DNA of 64,000 bases from Zoogloea oleivorans (GTDB lineage Bacteria > Pseudomonadota > Gammaproteobacteria > Burkholderiales > Rhodocyclaceae): NCBI RefSeq assembly GCF_008107625.1, contig NZ_SDKK01000008.1:1-64000 (forward strand), given 5' to 3'. Shown here in pieces: positions 17,027 to 27,260 of the stretch. A model generated the notes under the pieces. It had not been told where the DNA came from and ran no database searches. It worked only from the letters and a program-made list of their open reading frames with translations. Position 1 is the first letter of the stretch. Every line of letters begins with the position of its first letter. The translations under genes were made by a program, and so were the position numbers.

Positions 17027-17725
17027 CTAAAGCGACGGCTTCTCTGCCTTGGGTGGCTCGACTTCCTTGCTCTCACCCTCGTCACTCAGGACGGGCTCCG
17101 GATCCTTCCACTTTCCAGCCCGCTTGAGTTTGTCACGCAAGCCGGGAAGGGGGAAGCCCAGCGCATACGCTTTGTGAGCACTCGTCAGCGCTCTGTCGTA
17201 ATGCCCCGCCGAAAAATAGGCAAGCCCCAGGTTGTAGAAAAAATTGGGACTTTCCAGGGGCAATTCCCGAGCGTCATCAAGCTTCACCAGCGCCAGCTTG
17301 CTTTTTCCCTGATTGAGCAGATGTATTCCGTAAATGAGCTTTACCATCGGATCATCCGGCCGGAATGCCTCGGCGCGCATCAGAAAGCATTCCACTGTAT
17401 ATCCGGTGGCTGGCTTGTCCGACTTATCCCTGGCGCCCAATCTGACAATCGACATCAGAGCCCGGTGGTGATTGGGAAAAGCCCGGAGCGTGTAGTTGAG
17501 ATCGGGACCAGGCCTGACCGACTGCACACCCTTGCGAAGATTCTCGACATCTGAGGTGAAGTGAGCGATCTCGACAATATTCAGCTTGCTCAGATCAGTC
17601 CGGTAGTCGTAGGGGCCATAAGCATTACTCAACGGGCCGCACTGAAACGGCAACTCGTCAGCCCAACCCGGACTTGAAAGCATGGCGCCAAAAAGAAAGC
17701 CAAGACACAGAATGCGACGACTCAT
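17027..17725 (-). CDS. Secreted TPR-containing protein, function unknown
   Basis: A 232-residue protein with a signal peptide (MSRRILCLGFLFGAMLSSPGWA). A middle region contains YGPYDYRTD and HFTSDVENL, and at least two TPR-like units lie around 110-190 (DPMVKLIYGIHLLNQGKSKLALVKLDDA, in short pieces; FFYNLGLAYFSAGHYDRALTSAHKAYALG). A charged, Pro/Glu-rich tail ends it. It is the last gene of the polysaccharide locus, 131 bases after the ligase-like gene. Periplasmic assembly or protein-protein contact is a guess from TPR content and location. Confidence 0.65.
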   Translation of the reverse strand: MSRRILCLGFLFGAMLSSPGWADELPFQCGPLSNAYGPYDYRTDLSKLNIVEIAHFTSDVENLRKGVQSVRPGPDLNYTLRAFPNHHRALMSIVRLGARDKSDKPATGYTVECFLMRAEAFRPDDPMVKLIYGIHLLNQGKSKLALVKLDDARELPLESPNFFYNLGLAYFSAGHYDRALTSAHKAYALGFPLPGLRDKLKRAGKWKDPEPVLSDEGESKEVEPPKAEKPSL

Positions 17726-17856
17726 ATCGACCTAACCCCAAATTCCGCAATCCAGCGACGCTGGTCGCCATGACGTGAAAAAACTTGATGTATTTTCCCT
17801 GAAGGGAAGAATACCGTACTGGCGACTTGATCTCCCAATCCTGCGCGGAGCCACAA

Positions 17857-19173
17857 TCAGGACGGCAAAGTCCGGACCTTGACCGCCACCGCAGGGTCAC
17901 CGGCCTCCGCCACGCTCCCTGGATCCTGCGCTTCGCTGTTCACGCTTTTTTCCAGCAACCATCGATGGGCAACCACCACGATGACCATAATGTTGTAGGG
18001 TAAATCGAAATAGGCCAGGCTGAGGAATGCGCCGCCAACCGCGTAGCCCACAAGCGCCACCTGTGACATTCCGGCAAGATGGAAGAGCCACTCCAGATCC
18101 TTGCGGTTACGCGTTTTGGTCCGAATCTTCCCTGCGACCCGAAGGGTATGAACCCAAACGAGAAGGAACAGAATCAAACCGATATAACCATGCTCTCCGA
18201 GCACCGAGAAGTAAATACTGTGCGCAACGTGAATATCTGCAGGATTCGGTGCGAAGGCGGCGAAGGTTTCCGGCGTGTAGGCCTCGAACCCGGCACCGGT
18301 AATGCGCCTGTTGGCGATATTGAAAGCCAGCCACCAGGCGTTGATGCGCCCCATCGCCGAGCCATCTTCTTCATACTCCTTGATGGTGTGCATCCGCTCT
18401 TCCCAAGAGGAAGGCATGAGTGCCAGCAGAAGCATGCCGACCATCACCAGCGTAACGCCCATCACCATCTTCTTGTCGGAGCGTACCCACAGCACGGCCA
18501 TCATCGCCACAAGCGCCAGCAAGGCTCCGCGAGACTGCGTACCCAGTGCAGCAATGGCGGTCAGAACCATCATGGCGGTGAGGCCGATTTTCACCCATTT
18601 ATGGGTCACGATGAGACGCAGGTAATTCATGAAGGGAATCGACATGATGAGCGCCACGGCGATCTCGTTATTCCCTTCAATGAATCCGCCTGGTGGCCCC
18701 CATACCCGATAACTGCCACCGGTCATGATCGTGAAAATCCCGCCCTTTAGCCCATAGAAGCCGATGGACAGAACGTTAACCCAGATGAAAAGCTCAATGT
18801 GCCGACGCTCCTGCAGTGCAGCAAGGGCAACCAGGGTCATCAATTGAATCTTGATGACCTTCTTGAGCTGCATGAAAGACTCATCAGGATAAAAGGACGC
18901 CGCCGTGGTGATCGCCATCCATATGACGAAAAGAATCAGCACCGTGACCGGCGTTTCCTTGGGGAGCTTGAGCTTGTCCTTTGTGGCGATCAGCGAAACC
19001 AGCGCAGTAACGGCGGCAACCAGCGCAAACGGCGCATCGTTCGCAAAGCCGTAGGCCAGCTTGTGGGGGTTCATGATGCTGACCCAGGTCCACAGGAGGA
19101 CAGCCACATAGGTGTGCTTGAACGCAAAAGGCAGCGTTCCGAGCAAAATCACAATCAGCAGTAAATCACGCAC
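17857..19173 (-). CDS. O-antigen-ligase/Wzy-like membrane protein, exosortase A-associated
   Basis: A 438-residue polytopic protein with about ten or more hydrophobic segments and the Wzy_C-like region GRINAWWLAFNIANRRITGAGF and HSIYFSVLGEHGYIGL. This matches the putative O-glycosylation ligase family associated with XrtA loci. It probably polymerises or transfers lipid-linked oligosaccharides on the periplasmic side. The start codon is GTG, with an AGGGGG Shine-Dalgarno 6 bases upstream. Confidence 0.82.
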   Translation of the reverse strand: MRDLLLIVILLGTLPFAFKHTYVAVLLWTWVSIMNPHKLAYGFANDAPFALVAAVTALVSLIATKDKLKLPKETPVTVLILFVIWMAITTAASFYPDESFMQLKKVIKIQLMTLVALAALQERRHIELFIWVNVLSIGFYGLKGGIFTIMTGGSYRVWGPPGGFIEGNNEIAVALIMSIPFMNYLRLIVTHKWVKIGLTAMMVLTAIAALGTQSRGALLALVAMMAVLWVRSDKKMVMGVTLVMVGMLLLALMPSSWEERMHTIKEYEEDGSAMGRINAWWLAFNIANRRITGAGFEAYTPETFAAFAPNPADIHVAHSIYFSVLGEHGYIGLILFLLVWVHTLRVAGKIRTKTRNRKDLEWLFHLAGMSQVALVGYAVGGAFLSLAYFDLPYNIMVIVVVAHRWLLEKSVNSEAQDPGSVAEAGDPAVAVKVRTLPS

Positions 19174-19236
19174 GACTACCCCCTGCGAAGGCGCAGAGAT
19201 TCATTAAAAACATATACATCAGCGTCAGCCGGCGAC

Positions 19237-20241
19237 TCACGGGGCAACGCTGCCTGGAAGCAGTTGGCGAGAATGGCCCCTGAAATAATTGTGGGCCAGG
19301 CGCAGGGAAAAGCGCCAAAGCGGCTTGTCCCAGGGTGTGAAGCGCGGCAGTTCGAACACCCCCGACTCCGGCCCCACCGACCCGAAGGACGTGGTGAAGG
19401 CGGCTTCATAGCCTAGGTCGCGAACAATGTCGGCGTGCCCCGCCTTGTAATCGTTGTCCGGCCGCCCGTTGGGATAGGCAAAGAAACGCGGAGCCTGCCC
19501 CAGCAGCTCGCTCAGGCGCGCACGGTCGTCAGCGATCTGCCGACGCGCTTCGGCATCTGGCAATACCGCGAGGATCGGATGGCTGGAAGTATGTCCGCCG
19601 ACCTCCATGCCCGCATCCCGCAGGCCTCTCAACTGGGCCGTCGACAGCATCAAATCCTTGGGGATGACGACGCCGGTTTCATCCAGGATTCTTGCCAGGG
19701 CCTCACTCCGGCCTTCCAGAGAGCGGTACTTGAGCTTGAGGAGGAGCTCCTCGACCAGAACCTGGCGCTCATGGTCTGTCACGACGGATCGCGTCCCCAG
19801 ATCCAGCCATTCCAGGTCAATTTCATCACCCTTGTAGGCGCGCAGCGCTTCCCGGGCGACGTCGTTCCACATGATTCCACCGTTGAGAAAACCGCTGGCG
19901 ACGAAGAAAGTCGCCTTGACGCCATGCTTGACGAGAATCGGACAGGCGATGGTGAAGTTGTCGGCATACCCATCGTCGAAGGTAATGGCCAGCGCCCTGG
20001 CGGGCAGGCTTCCCTTCTTCCAGCGAGCCAGTGCTTCATCCATGGGAAGCACGTTGAACAGCCGGACGAGCATCCCCACCAGCGCATCGAAGCGCTCTGC
20101 GTACATTTCACCGGGTGCCAGCGGGTCCGGCCCGGGCAGTACGCGGTGAAAGATCAGCACGGTGAGGCGTTTGCTGTTGCCGCTGACCAGCGAAGCGATT
20201 CCTTCTGTGGCCAGCGACACAGTCCTGTTGAGTGATGCCAT
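19237..20241 (-). CDS. Polysaccharide deacetylase-family protein
   Basis: A 334-residue cytoplasmic-looking protein of the NodB homology family: FHRVLP, then AITFDDGYADNF (motif 1 with its two Asp), GGHTSSHPIL (His-X3-His metal ligands) and FAYPNGRPDNDY. It is likely to remove N-acetyl groups from sugar residues of the exported glycan. It is distinct from the XrtA-associated deacetylase at 33466-34335, so the locus encodes two deacetylases. Confidence 0.82.
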   Translation of the reverse strand: MASLNRTVSLATEGIASLVSGNSKRLTVLIFHRVLPGPDPLAPGEMYAERFDALVGMLVRLFNVLPMDEALARWKKGSLPARALAITFDDGYADNFTIACPILVKHGVKATFFVASGFLNGGIMWNDVAREALRAYKGDEIDLEWLDLGTRSVVTDHERQVLVEELLLKLKYRSLEGRSEALARILDETGVVIPKDLMLSTAQLRGLRDAGMEVGGHTSSHPILAVLPDAEARRQIADDRARLSELLGQAPRFFAYPNGRPDNDYKAGHADIVRDLGYEAAFTTSFGSVGPESGVFELPRFTPWDKPLWRFSLRLAHNYFRGHSRQLLPGSVAP

Positions 20242-20282
20242 CTGTTCCTCTGCGATTGCGGGAATCCCGCGAGAGCCGCTGT

Positions 20283-21632
20283 TCAGCGTTTTACGTGGCT
20301 GACAACATAACGATTCTTGCCGGATTTTTCACGTGGAATTTCAGGCACTTCGTTAATTTCAACCTGAACACGCTCACCCAGCCGGGCGGCGAAGTCACGA
20401 CGGATGCGTAGCCGTTCGCCATCCCCGAAACGTTCATCGACCACCACCATGACTTCAGTGCGCTCCAGGCTATGCTGGATGATCTTGAAGCGTTGAACGC
20501 CAGGAAGATCCCGCACCGTGTAGATCAAAGCCAGGGCGTGAATCACCGTACCGTCGGCCGCCACTACAAAATCGGTCGTGCGGCCCTGCACCTCGGCCAG
20601 CACCGGCAGCTTGATGCCGCAGCTGCACTCTTCGGTGCCGAGTACACCCACATCACCAGTGCGATAGCGCACGAAGGGAAAGTCGCGCGTCGCCGTATGG
20701 GTGATGACGATCTCCCCCGGCTTGCCAGGGCCAACCGGCTTCCCATCGGCATCGATGGTTTCCACGACGATGTCTTCGGCAGAAATATGCAGACGGCCGT
20801 GCGAACACTGGTGGGCAATGAAACCCGCGTCGCGGGCCCCGTAACCGTTGGCCACGGGGCAGCCGAATATCTCTGAAATGGACTGCTTCTGGTGGTCGTA
20901 CAACATTTCCGAGGTAACGAAGGCCACCTTGATGCCCAGATCGTTCATCGGGATGTTCCACGCACGCGCCTTTTCGGCGATGTGGGCCAGTGCCGAGGGG
21001 TAGCCGAAGAGCATCTTCGGGCGCACCGCCCTGATCTGCGCCAGCATTTCACGCACCTTGTCGTCCGACATCTGAAAGGCCGGCAGCAACCACGAGCGCA
21101 GCAGGCGGTCACGAATCGCCTTGACCCGATCCTGGGCGCCAAGCTCGATCGGCGAGCCCCACAAGACAATTTCAGGATCGCCGATATCCACATTCGACCA
21201 GCGGGTGGCGCGCCACTTGGAAGCCACATCGTGACTCTTGCGGGCCTTGCCGATATAGAAAATGAGCGGCTCGCCGCTTGAACCACCGGTGTTGTAGCGG
21301 CTCAGCGGACCGGCATCATCCGCTTTCAGGGCATCCACGTTTTCACGGATGACCGACTTGTTCATGAAAGGGAGACGCTGCAGATCCTCTGCGCTGCGGC
21401 AGCTTGCCGGATCGAACCCCAATTGCTTGAACAGATCGCGAAAATACGGAACGTGGGTTCCGATATCGGTGAGGAAATCCTTCAGGTGTTGCGTCTGGAT
21501 GGCTTCGATCTGCGGCCTGGGCAGGTACTGACTCTTCTCGAGTTCATGCAGACGTGCCACGGAGTCGTGTGACTTCAGTTTCTCGTGCAGAGGAAAGATC
21601 ACGCCCGAGCAAAACCGCGTATACAAACCCAT
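20283..21632 (-). CDS. CapK/PaaK-like adenylate-forming ligase
   Basis: A 449-residue protein starting MGLYTRFCSGVIF, related to phenylacetate-CoA ligase and to CapK of capsule loci. The adenylate-binding motif NTGGSSGEPL and the downstream VRYRTGDVG are visible, along with a Cys-containing segment GTEECSCGIKLP that could bind a metal. In polysaccharide loci these proteins are thought to activate acyl groups for decorating the glycan. The start was chosen to avoid a non-homologous 38-residue extension. It begins 5 bases after the glycosyltransferase stop. Confidence 0.78.
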   Translation of the reverse strand: MGLYTRFCSGVIFPLHEKLKSHDSVARLHELEKSQYLPRPQIEAIQTQHLKDFLTDIGTHVPYFRDLFKQLGFDPASCRSAEDLQRLPFMNKSVIRENVDALKADDAGPLSRYNTGGSSGEPLIFYIGKARKSHDVASKWRATRWSNVDIGDPEIVLWGSPIELGAQDRVKAIRDRLLRSWLLPAFQMSDDKVREMLAQIRAVRPKMLFGYPSALAHIAEKARAWNIPMNDLGIKVAFVTSEMLYDHQKQSISEIFGCPVANGYGARDAGFIAHQCSHGRLHISAEDIVVETIDADGKPVGPGKPGEIVITHTATRDFPFVRYRTGDVGVLGTEECSCGIKLPVLAEVQGRTTDFVVAADGTVIHALALIYTVRDLPGVQRFKIIQHSLERTEVMVVVDERFGDGERLRIRRDFAARLGERVQVEINEVPEIPREKSGKNRYVVSHVKR

Positions 21633-21637
21633 CTGTC

Positions 21638-22744
21638 TCACCCTTGCTGACTGATTGCACGCTGATAGGCCACGCGCCATTTCGCGCCGATCACCTGCCA
21701 TGCGTACTGTTTGACTTCTTCCCGGGCCGCCTCCGACATGCGGCACGCCTTGTCCTTGTGCACCAGCAGATCAAGCATCGCCTCGGCCATCTGACGCGGA
21801 TCCCGCGCAGGAACCAGCAAGGCGGTACGCCCGTGCTCAGCGATGAAAGGCACGCCGCCGACGTCCGTCGAGACGACCGGTACGCGGCTCGCAAAGGCCT
21901 CGAGAATCGAGATCGGCATGTTGTCGACCGTGCTGGGATTGATCATCAGATCCGCCGACGCATACAGCGCCGGAATCTGCTCGTTGTCGATCCGGCCGGC
22001 AAAACGCACCGCATCGGCAATTTTCAATTCTACGGCCAAGGCTTCCAGGCGGGCCAACTCGGGGCCACTGCCGGCAATCGTCAGGCGCGCACCGGGAAGG
22101 TGCGGCAAGATGCGTGAAAAAGCGCTCAGAACCGTCGGAATATCGTAAATCGGCTCAAGATTCCGCGTCACCACCACATGCGGAGGTGCGTCAGACTCCC
22201 CGCTCTTGGGCAAGCCGAAGCGCTCAAGATTGATGATGTTCGGAACAATCACCGGCTTGAAGCCAAAGTCGCGAAAAACCCCGTCGAGAAAGGCCGACGG
22301 CACCACCAGCATGCTGGCCGATGCGAGAGTGCGATGTACCCAGCGGGGCGCTGCAGCAAAGAAAGGCTGCGCTTCACCGCCCCGGTAATTGACGATCACC
22401 GGCGTGCCGCGCAAACGGGCAATCCAGATCGCTGGCGCGGCAAACAGATGCCACGCCCAGCCGGAATTGGCGAGCACATGCATGACCTGACAGCGGCCGG
22501 CCGCCCGCCACAGGGCGAACAGATAGGGCACCAGGCGGAACAAGGCCCGCAGGCCCGGCAGCTTGCCGGCCCAGGCCGGCTGATAGGGCGCGTTGGTGCG
22601 CACCAGTTCAACTTGGGCGCCCTCCCCTTCAAGCAGGCCGATCAGCTGCTTGCACTGATTGGCCATGCCGCCCGATGGGGGCGGCAACGGGCCGACAACG
22701 GCCAGACGCAGGCCTTTGTATCCTTCAACAGCCATGGCGGCCAT
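21638..22744 (-). CDS. Glycosyltransferase family 4 protein
   Basis: A 368-residue GT-B glycosyltransferase: N-terminal VVGPLPPPSGGMANQ and C-terminal nucleotide-sugar-binding region PSTVDNMPISILEAFASRVPVVSTDVGGVPF, the GT4 signature with its two Glu. It adds a sugar to the growing lipid-linked repeat unit; donor unknown. Two ATGs (22744 and 22735) are both in reach of Shine-Dalgarno-like AGGA or GAGGA sequences; the upstream one is listed. Confidence 0.85.
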   Translation of the reverse strand: MAAMAVEGYKGLRLAVVGPLPPPSGGMANQCKQLIGLLEGEGAQVELVRTNAPYQPAWAGKLPGLRALFRLVPYLFALWRAAGRCQVMHVLANSGWAWHLFAAPAIWIARLRGTPVIVNYRGGEAQPFFAAAPRWVHRTLASASMLVVPSAFLDGVFRDFGFKPVIVPNIINLERFGLPKSGESDAPPHVVVTRNLEPIYDIPTVLSAFSRILPHLPGARLTIAGSGPELARLEALAVELKIADAVRFAGRIDNEQIPALYASADLMINPSTVDNMPISILEAFASRVPVVSTDVGGVPFIAEHGRTALLVPARDPRQMAEAMLDLLVHKDKACRMSEAAREEVKQYAWQVIGAKWRVAYQRAISQQG

Positions 22745-22801
22745 TCCTCGATTCCTGCCCGGCAGAACCCTCCCCGCATGGGGGGAGCTGCCACACCTGC
22801 C

Positions 22802-24118
22802 TCACCAGCACAGGCCTTCGACATCACCCTTGAGCTTGATCGACGCCGGCAGGCTGACCAGATCCAGCACCTTCTGATCTTCACGCACCAGCCCGACGAG
22901 CGCTTCTGCCACTTCCTTGCCGGACAAGCCGATCACCAGCACTTCGGACTCCGCCACCACTTGCTCGATTTCCGGCTTGAGCAGTTCGCCAATGTGCGGC
23001 ACATGGCGTTCGATAAAGCTCTTGTTGGCGCCCAGCAGGCGGGACAGGTGCACTTCCGGATCGTAGATGGAGAGCTGCATGCCCTTGCCGAGCAATTGCT
23101 CCGCCAGCGAAACCAGCGGGCTCTCACGGAGGTCATCGGTACCGGTCTTGAAGGACAGGCCGATGAAGCCGATCTTGCGCTTGCCGGTTTCGAGGATCTT
23201 CTGCACCGCCAGATCCACGTGGCTGCGGTTGGACTGCATGATGCCGGCGAGCATCGGGATTTCCACGTCGTACTTCTTGGCCAGATAGGTCGTGGCGCGC
23301 AGATCCTTGGGCAGGCAGGAGCCGCCGAAGGCAAAGCCGGGCTTCAGGTAGGCCGGAGAAATGTTCAGTTGCTTGTCCTGGCAGACCAACTCCATGACCT
23401 CGAAAGGATTCACGCCGAGGGCTTCACACAGGCGTGCAGTTTCGTTGGCGAAGGTGATCTTGAGGGCGTGGAAGTTGTTGCAGCAGTACTTCATCATCTC
23501 GGCCGAACGCACCGAGGTGTGCAGAAAGTTGCACGGCAGATGGCCAAACAGCTCCTTCAGGCGCTCAATCGGGTAATCGTGATTGGCACCGACCACCGTG
23601 AATGGCGGCTTGTCGTAGTCACGGATCGAGGAGCCTTCGCGCAGGAACTCGGGCTGGAAGCACAGGTGGAAACCCTCGCCGTCCTTCTTGCCGGAACCGG
23701 CTTCGATGATCGGGCGCAGGACATCTTCCACGGTGCCCGGCACCAGGGTCGAACGGAACACCACCACGTGCGGCACCGACTTCTCGCGAATCGCCAGCGC
23801 CATGCTTTCAGCCAGACGCAGCACGGCGCCCTGATCCTGGCTGCCGTTGGCGGCGGACGGCGTACCGACGCAGACAAGGGAAATGTCGCTGTTCATGACC
23901 GCGTGCAGCGTGTCGGTGGTGACCGTGACACGGCCGTTCGCCACCACGCTCTTCATCAGGTCGACCATGCCTTCTTCGACAACCGGGGTCTTGCCCTCGC
24001 GGATCAGGTCAAGCTTGTTGGTGTCAATATCGACACCGATCACTTCGTGACCATCGCGGGCCAGGCAGGCAAGCGAGACTGCGCCGACGTAACCCAAGCC
24101 AAAAATGCTGATCTTCAT
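22802..24118 (-). CDS. Nucleotide-sugar dehydrogenase (GDP-mannose/UDP-glucose 6-dehydrogenase family)
   Basis: A 438-residue NAD-dependent dehydrogenase. The N-terminal Rossmann fold is ISIFGLGYVGAV, and the catalytic cysteine lies in GFAFGGSCLPKDLRATTY. The FAFGGSCLPKD form resembles GDP-mannose dehydrogenase (AlgD) more than UDP-glucose dehydrogenase, so the product may be a mannuronate donor; substrate is inferred only. It supplies an acidic sugar for the exported glycan. Its start overlaps the stop of the upstream glycosyltransferase gene by 4 bases. Confidence 0.85.
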   Translation of the reverse strand: MKISIFGLGYVGAVSLACLARDGHEVIGVDIDTNKLDLIREGKTPVVEEGMVDLMKSVVANGRVTVTTDTLHAVMNSDISLVCVGTPSAANGSQDQGAVLRLAESMALAIREKSVPHVVVFRSTLVPGTVEDVLRPIIEAGSGKKDGEGFHLCFQPEFLREGSSIRDYDKPPFTVVGANHDYPIERLKELFGHLPCNFLHTSVRSAEMMKYCCNNFHALKITFANETARLCEALGVNPFEVMELVCQDKQLNISPAYLKPGFAFGGSCLPKDLRATTYLAKKYDVEIPMLAGIMQSNRSHVDLAVQKILETGKRKIGFIGLSFKTGTDDLRESPLVSLAEQLLGKGMQLSIYDPEVHLSRLLGANKSFIERHVPHIGELLKPEIEQVVAESEVLVIGLSGKEVAEALVGLVREDQKVLDLVSLPASIKLKGDVEGLCW

Positions 24119-25329
24119 TTACGCTTTCCCTTGTTTTTCTGAAATTGTTTGATGCATCGCTCGATGATCCCGTCGAGGCGCTCCATGGAGCGCGGCCAGG
24201 CGTGGTGGCTCAGCATGCGGGCCCTGCCAGCCTCGGCCAAGCGCTGCCGCTCCACCGGATTCGAGGTGATGCGCAGGATTTGGCGAGCATAGGCTTCCGG
24301 CGTATCGGCGACGAGGAAATGCTTCTCGGATTGCGCGTCAACGCCACCGGCTGCGATGGTGCTGGTGACAACCGGCACGCCCATCGCCATGGCTTCAAGG
24401 ATCTTGTTCTGCGTTCCGCGGGCAATGTTGAGCGGCGCCACCATCAGGGCAGAACTGCGCACATAGGGGCGCACGTCAGGCACCGAGCCGGTCACCGTCA
24501 CTCCGTCCAGTTCGCCGAGCTTGCGCACCGCCGGCGTCGGATCCGCACCGACGATGAGCAACTTCATCTGCGGGCGCTCGGCCTTGAGCAGCGGCCAGAT
24601 CTGCTCGCAGAAGCGGAACATGCACTCCTGGTTCGGGTAATAGTCCATCCGTCCGATGAAGCTGATCGTATCCGGATCGTAGGGCGAGCCATCGGGGCTG
24701 AAAAAACCGGCATCCACCCCGTTGGGGAACCAGTCGGTCTTGAGCCCCGTTTTGTAGCCGTCCAGCGTTTCCCATTCAGCCCGCGTGGTCGCCGTGCCCA
24801 TGTCGAACTTCTTCGCCAGGCGCTTCTCGGCGGCCAGCATCTTGGTGCCTTCCAGGCGATAGCCCAGAGACAACGGGAAAGGCTTGTAGTTGGCATACTC
24901 CAGCCACTTCTGGGAATCCATGTCGCCGTAGTCGAGGATCTTCGGCACGTCGGTGACGTGCTCCACGTACTGGGCCACCGAGGAGCAATGGACAAAGATC
25001 AGATCCCACTTCTGGGTTGCCAGCAGATGATCGACCTTGCCCTTCAACTCCGGCGAATAGAAAAAGCCCATTGACGAGGGTGTGAGCAGCGGCAACCGCG
25101 CCACCATGCGCGCGGCCTGGATCGGATTCTTGACCATCCCGATCTCGAAAGCGGCACAGTACGGTGCAATGCCCCTGCCCTCGTCCGCCTCCTCCGGCGC
25201 ACGCGCCAGGGAGCACACGGTAAGCTTGTGCCCCTTGGCCGTCAGGTGACGAATCATGTTGAAGGGGCGGATCTTTCCACCCCGCTTCGGGGGGAACGGG
25301 AAACGGTGACAGACGTAAAGAATGTTCAT
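24115..25329 (-). CDS. Glycosyltransferase, exosortase A-associated (TIGR03087-like)
   Basis: A 404-residue GT-B glycosyltransferase beginning MNILYVCHRFPFPPKRGGKIR, a start typical of the sugar transferase family tied to XrtA systems. The C-terminal half has SFIGRMDYYPN and ALMVAPLNIARGTQNKILEAMAMGVPVV in short pieces, the nucleotide-sugar site. Four-base overlaps with both neighbours show that it is inside one tightly coupled operon. Confidence 0.87.
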   Translation of the reverse strand: MNILYVCHRFPFPPKRGGKIRPFNMIRHLTAKGHKLTVCSLARAPEEADEGRGIAPYCAAFEIGMVKNPIQAARMVARLPLLTPSSMGFFYSPELKGKVDHLLATQKWDLIFVHCSSVAQYVEHVTDVPKILDYGDMDSQKWLEYANYKPFPLSLGYRLEGTKMLAAEKRLAKKFDMGTATTRAEWETLDGYKTGLKTDWFPNGVDAGFFSPDGSPYDPDTISFIGRMDYYPNQECMFRFCEQIWPLLKAERPQMKLLIVGADPTPAVRKLGELDGVTVTGSVPDVRPYVRSSALMVAPLNIARGTQNKILEAMAMGVPVVTSTIAAGGVDAQSEKHFLVADTPEAYARQILRITSNPVERQRLAEAGRARMLSHHAWPRSMERLDGIIERCIKQFQKNKGKRK

Positions 25330-27251
25330 TTGACGTAGCTCTTCAGCTCGACGGCAACATCGCCAGGCTCGCGCCGGTCGAGGTAGATTCGGCTCCAGAT
25401 TTCCAGGTTCATCAGCGACAGCAGCGAATCCGTGCCGTCGGAACGATTCGATTCATGATCCGCCATCAGGCGGGCAATAACGTCATGGCGGAACAGGCCG
25501 CGGCGGGCGACGGTTTCCTTCGACAGCAACTGGCGCAACACCGGGGCCAGATCGCGCTTCAGCCAGGCGCCCATCGGGGTGCCGAAGCCACGCTTCTTGC
25601 GATCGAGAATATCCGGCGGCAACAGATCCGACAGGCTTTCCTTCATCAGATGCTTGAGACGACCGCCACGTACCTTGAGCGAGCCCGGAATCGACGCGGC
25701 CAGCTCGACCAGCTCATGATCGAGCAAGGGCACCCGGCATTCGAGGGACACCGCCATGCTCATCTTGTCGGTAAGCATCAGCAGATCGTCCGGCAACTGG
25801 GTTTCCGCATCCACCGCAAACATGCGGTTCAGCTCGTCGGAGCTGCCAGCACCGGCGAAGGCATGAGTCAGCGGATCGATGTTCGTTTGCCGGCCGTCCA
25901 GCAGCAATTCGGAAACGGCCTCGCGCCCCAGCACTTGCAGATAGCTGCGGTAACGGTCATCAGGATCCATTTCAGCCGAGGCGATGAAGCCCTTGGCCAG
26001 GCGCAGGGTATTGAGCAGGCCCGAATGGCGGTCGCTGGGCAGGCGGTTGGCCACCGCCGCGGCGACGCTGCGCACAAAACCCGGCAAGCGGTGGAAGCGC
26101 TCGGCGTAATGACCACCGAGGTAACGCCGGTAGCCGCCGAAGAGCTCGTCGCCGCCAACTCCGGAGAGAATCACCTTGACGTCCTGACGGGCGAATTCGG
26201 AGACCAGGAAAGTGGTGATGAAGGCCGTGTCGGCAATCGGCTCGTCCATGTGCCACAGCAGCTTGGGCAGCAGTGAGACGACGTCCGGCTTGACGACGAT
26301 TTCCCGGTGCTGGGTGCCGAACATCTTGGCCACCTGGGCCGCGTAAGGCAGTTCGTTGTAGAGCGTTTCCGCCTCGCCGCCCTCGAAACCGATGGCGTAG
26401 GTGCGGATCGGATGATCCGAATGGCGCGCCATGAAACCGACCACCGCACTCGAATCGACGCCACCGGACAGGAAGGCGCCGATGGGCACATCGCTGACCA
26501 TCTGCATGCGCACCGACTCCTCGAGCCGGGCACGAATGCGCGACACCCACTCGGCTTCGGACACCGAACGCTCGATGGCCGTCGGCAGACGCCAGTAGCG
26601 CCATTCCCTGACCTGCCCGTTCTCGATGGCCAGCAAGGTAGCCGGCGGCAGCTTGCGGATGCCCTTCAGCATCGAACCCGGCGCCGCCACGTACCCCAGG
26701 TGCAGGTAGCTCGGCAGCTGGTCGCGATCGAGTTCTGCGGTGACACCCGGCAGAGCCAGCAAAGCCTTGGCTTCGGTAGCGAAGGCCAGGCGCCTGGCGT
26801 CCTGCAGGATGTACAGCGGCTTGACGCCGATGCGGTCGCGGCCGATCAGCAGCCGGTTGCGACGCCGGTCCCACAGGGCGAAGTCGAACATGCCATTGAG
26901 GCGATGGACGAATTCGTCGCCAAAGGCGGCGTAGGCATGGAGCAGCACTTCACTGTCCGAACCCGTCTTGAAGCGAAAGCCCAGTCCCTGCAACTCGGTG
27001 CGCAGTTCGCGGAAATTGTAGATTTCGCCGTTGCACACCAGCCACAGGCTGTCGTCGGCGTTGGAGATGGGTTGATGACCACCGGCCAGGTCGATGATCG
27101 ACAGGCGGCGCATGGCGATGCCGCAGGGACCGTCGATGTACTGACCCTCGTCGTCCGGGCCGCGATGCACGGTCCGGTCGCCCATGGCCGTAAGCATGGC
27201 GGGCTCAACCCGCTGGCCGTCAAATCGGAAAAGTCCGTGAATGCCGCACAC
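25326..27251 (-). CDS. Asparagine-synthase-like amidotransferase (second copy)
   Basis: A 641-residue two-domain protein. The N-terminal class II glutaminase has Cys2 as nucleophile (MCGIHGLFR, HRGPDDEG, NGEIYNF); the synthetase domain has the ATP loop FLSGGVDSSAV and GVGGDELFGGYRRY. It probably amidates a sugar acid or amino-acid substituent of the glycan, not free aspartate, given its place between glycosyltransferase genes. The start codon is GTG and must be here, since the nucleophile is residue 2. It shares its length with the paralogue at 28469-30394. Confidence 0.87.
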   Translation of the reverse strand: MCGIHGLFRFDGQRVEPAMLTAMGDRTVHRGPDDEGQYIDGPCGIAMRRLSIIDLAGGHQPISNADDSLWLVCNGEIYNFRELRTELQGLGFRFKTGSDSEVLLHAYAAFGDEFVHRLNGMFDFALWDRRRNRLLIGRDRIGVKPLYILQDARRLAFATEAKALLALPGVTAELDRDQLPSYLHLGYVAAPGSMLKGIRKLPPATLLAIENGQVREWRYWRLPTAIERSVSEAEWVSRIRARLEESVRMQMVSDVPIGAFLSGGVDSSAVVGFMARHSDHPIRTYAIGFEGGEAETLYNELPYAAQVAKMFGTQHREIVVKPDVVSLLPKLLWHMDEPIADTAFITTFLVSEFARQDVKVILSGVGGDELFGGYRRYLGGHYAERFHRLPGFVRSVAAAVANRLPSDRHSGLLNTLRLAKGFIASAEMDPDDRYRSYLQVLGREAVSELLLDGRQTNIDPLTHAFAGAGSSDELNRMFAVDAETQLPDDLLMLTDKMSMAVSLECRVPLLDHELVELAASIPGSLKVRGGRLKHLMKESLSDLLPPDILDRKKRGFGTPMGAWLKRDLAPVLRQLLSKETVARRGLFRHDVIARLMADHESNRSDGTDSLLSLMNLEIWSRIYLDRREPGDVAVELKSYVK

Positions 27252-27260
27252 GTTGCAACC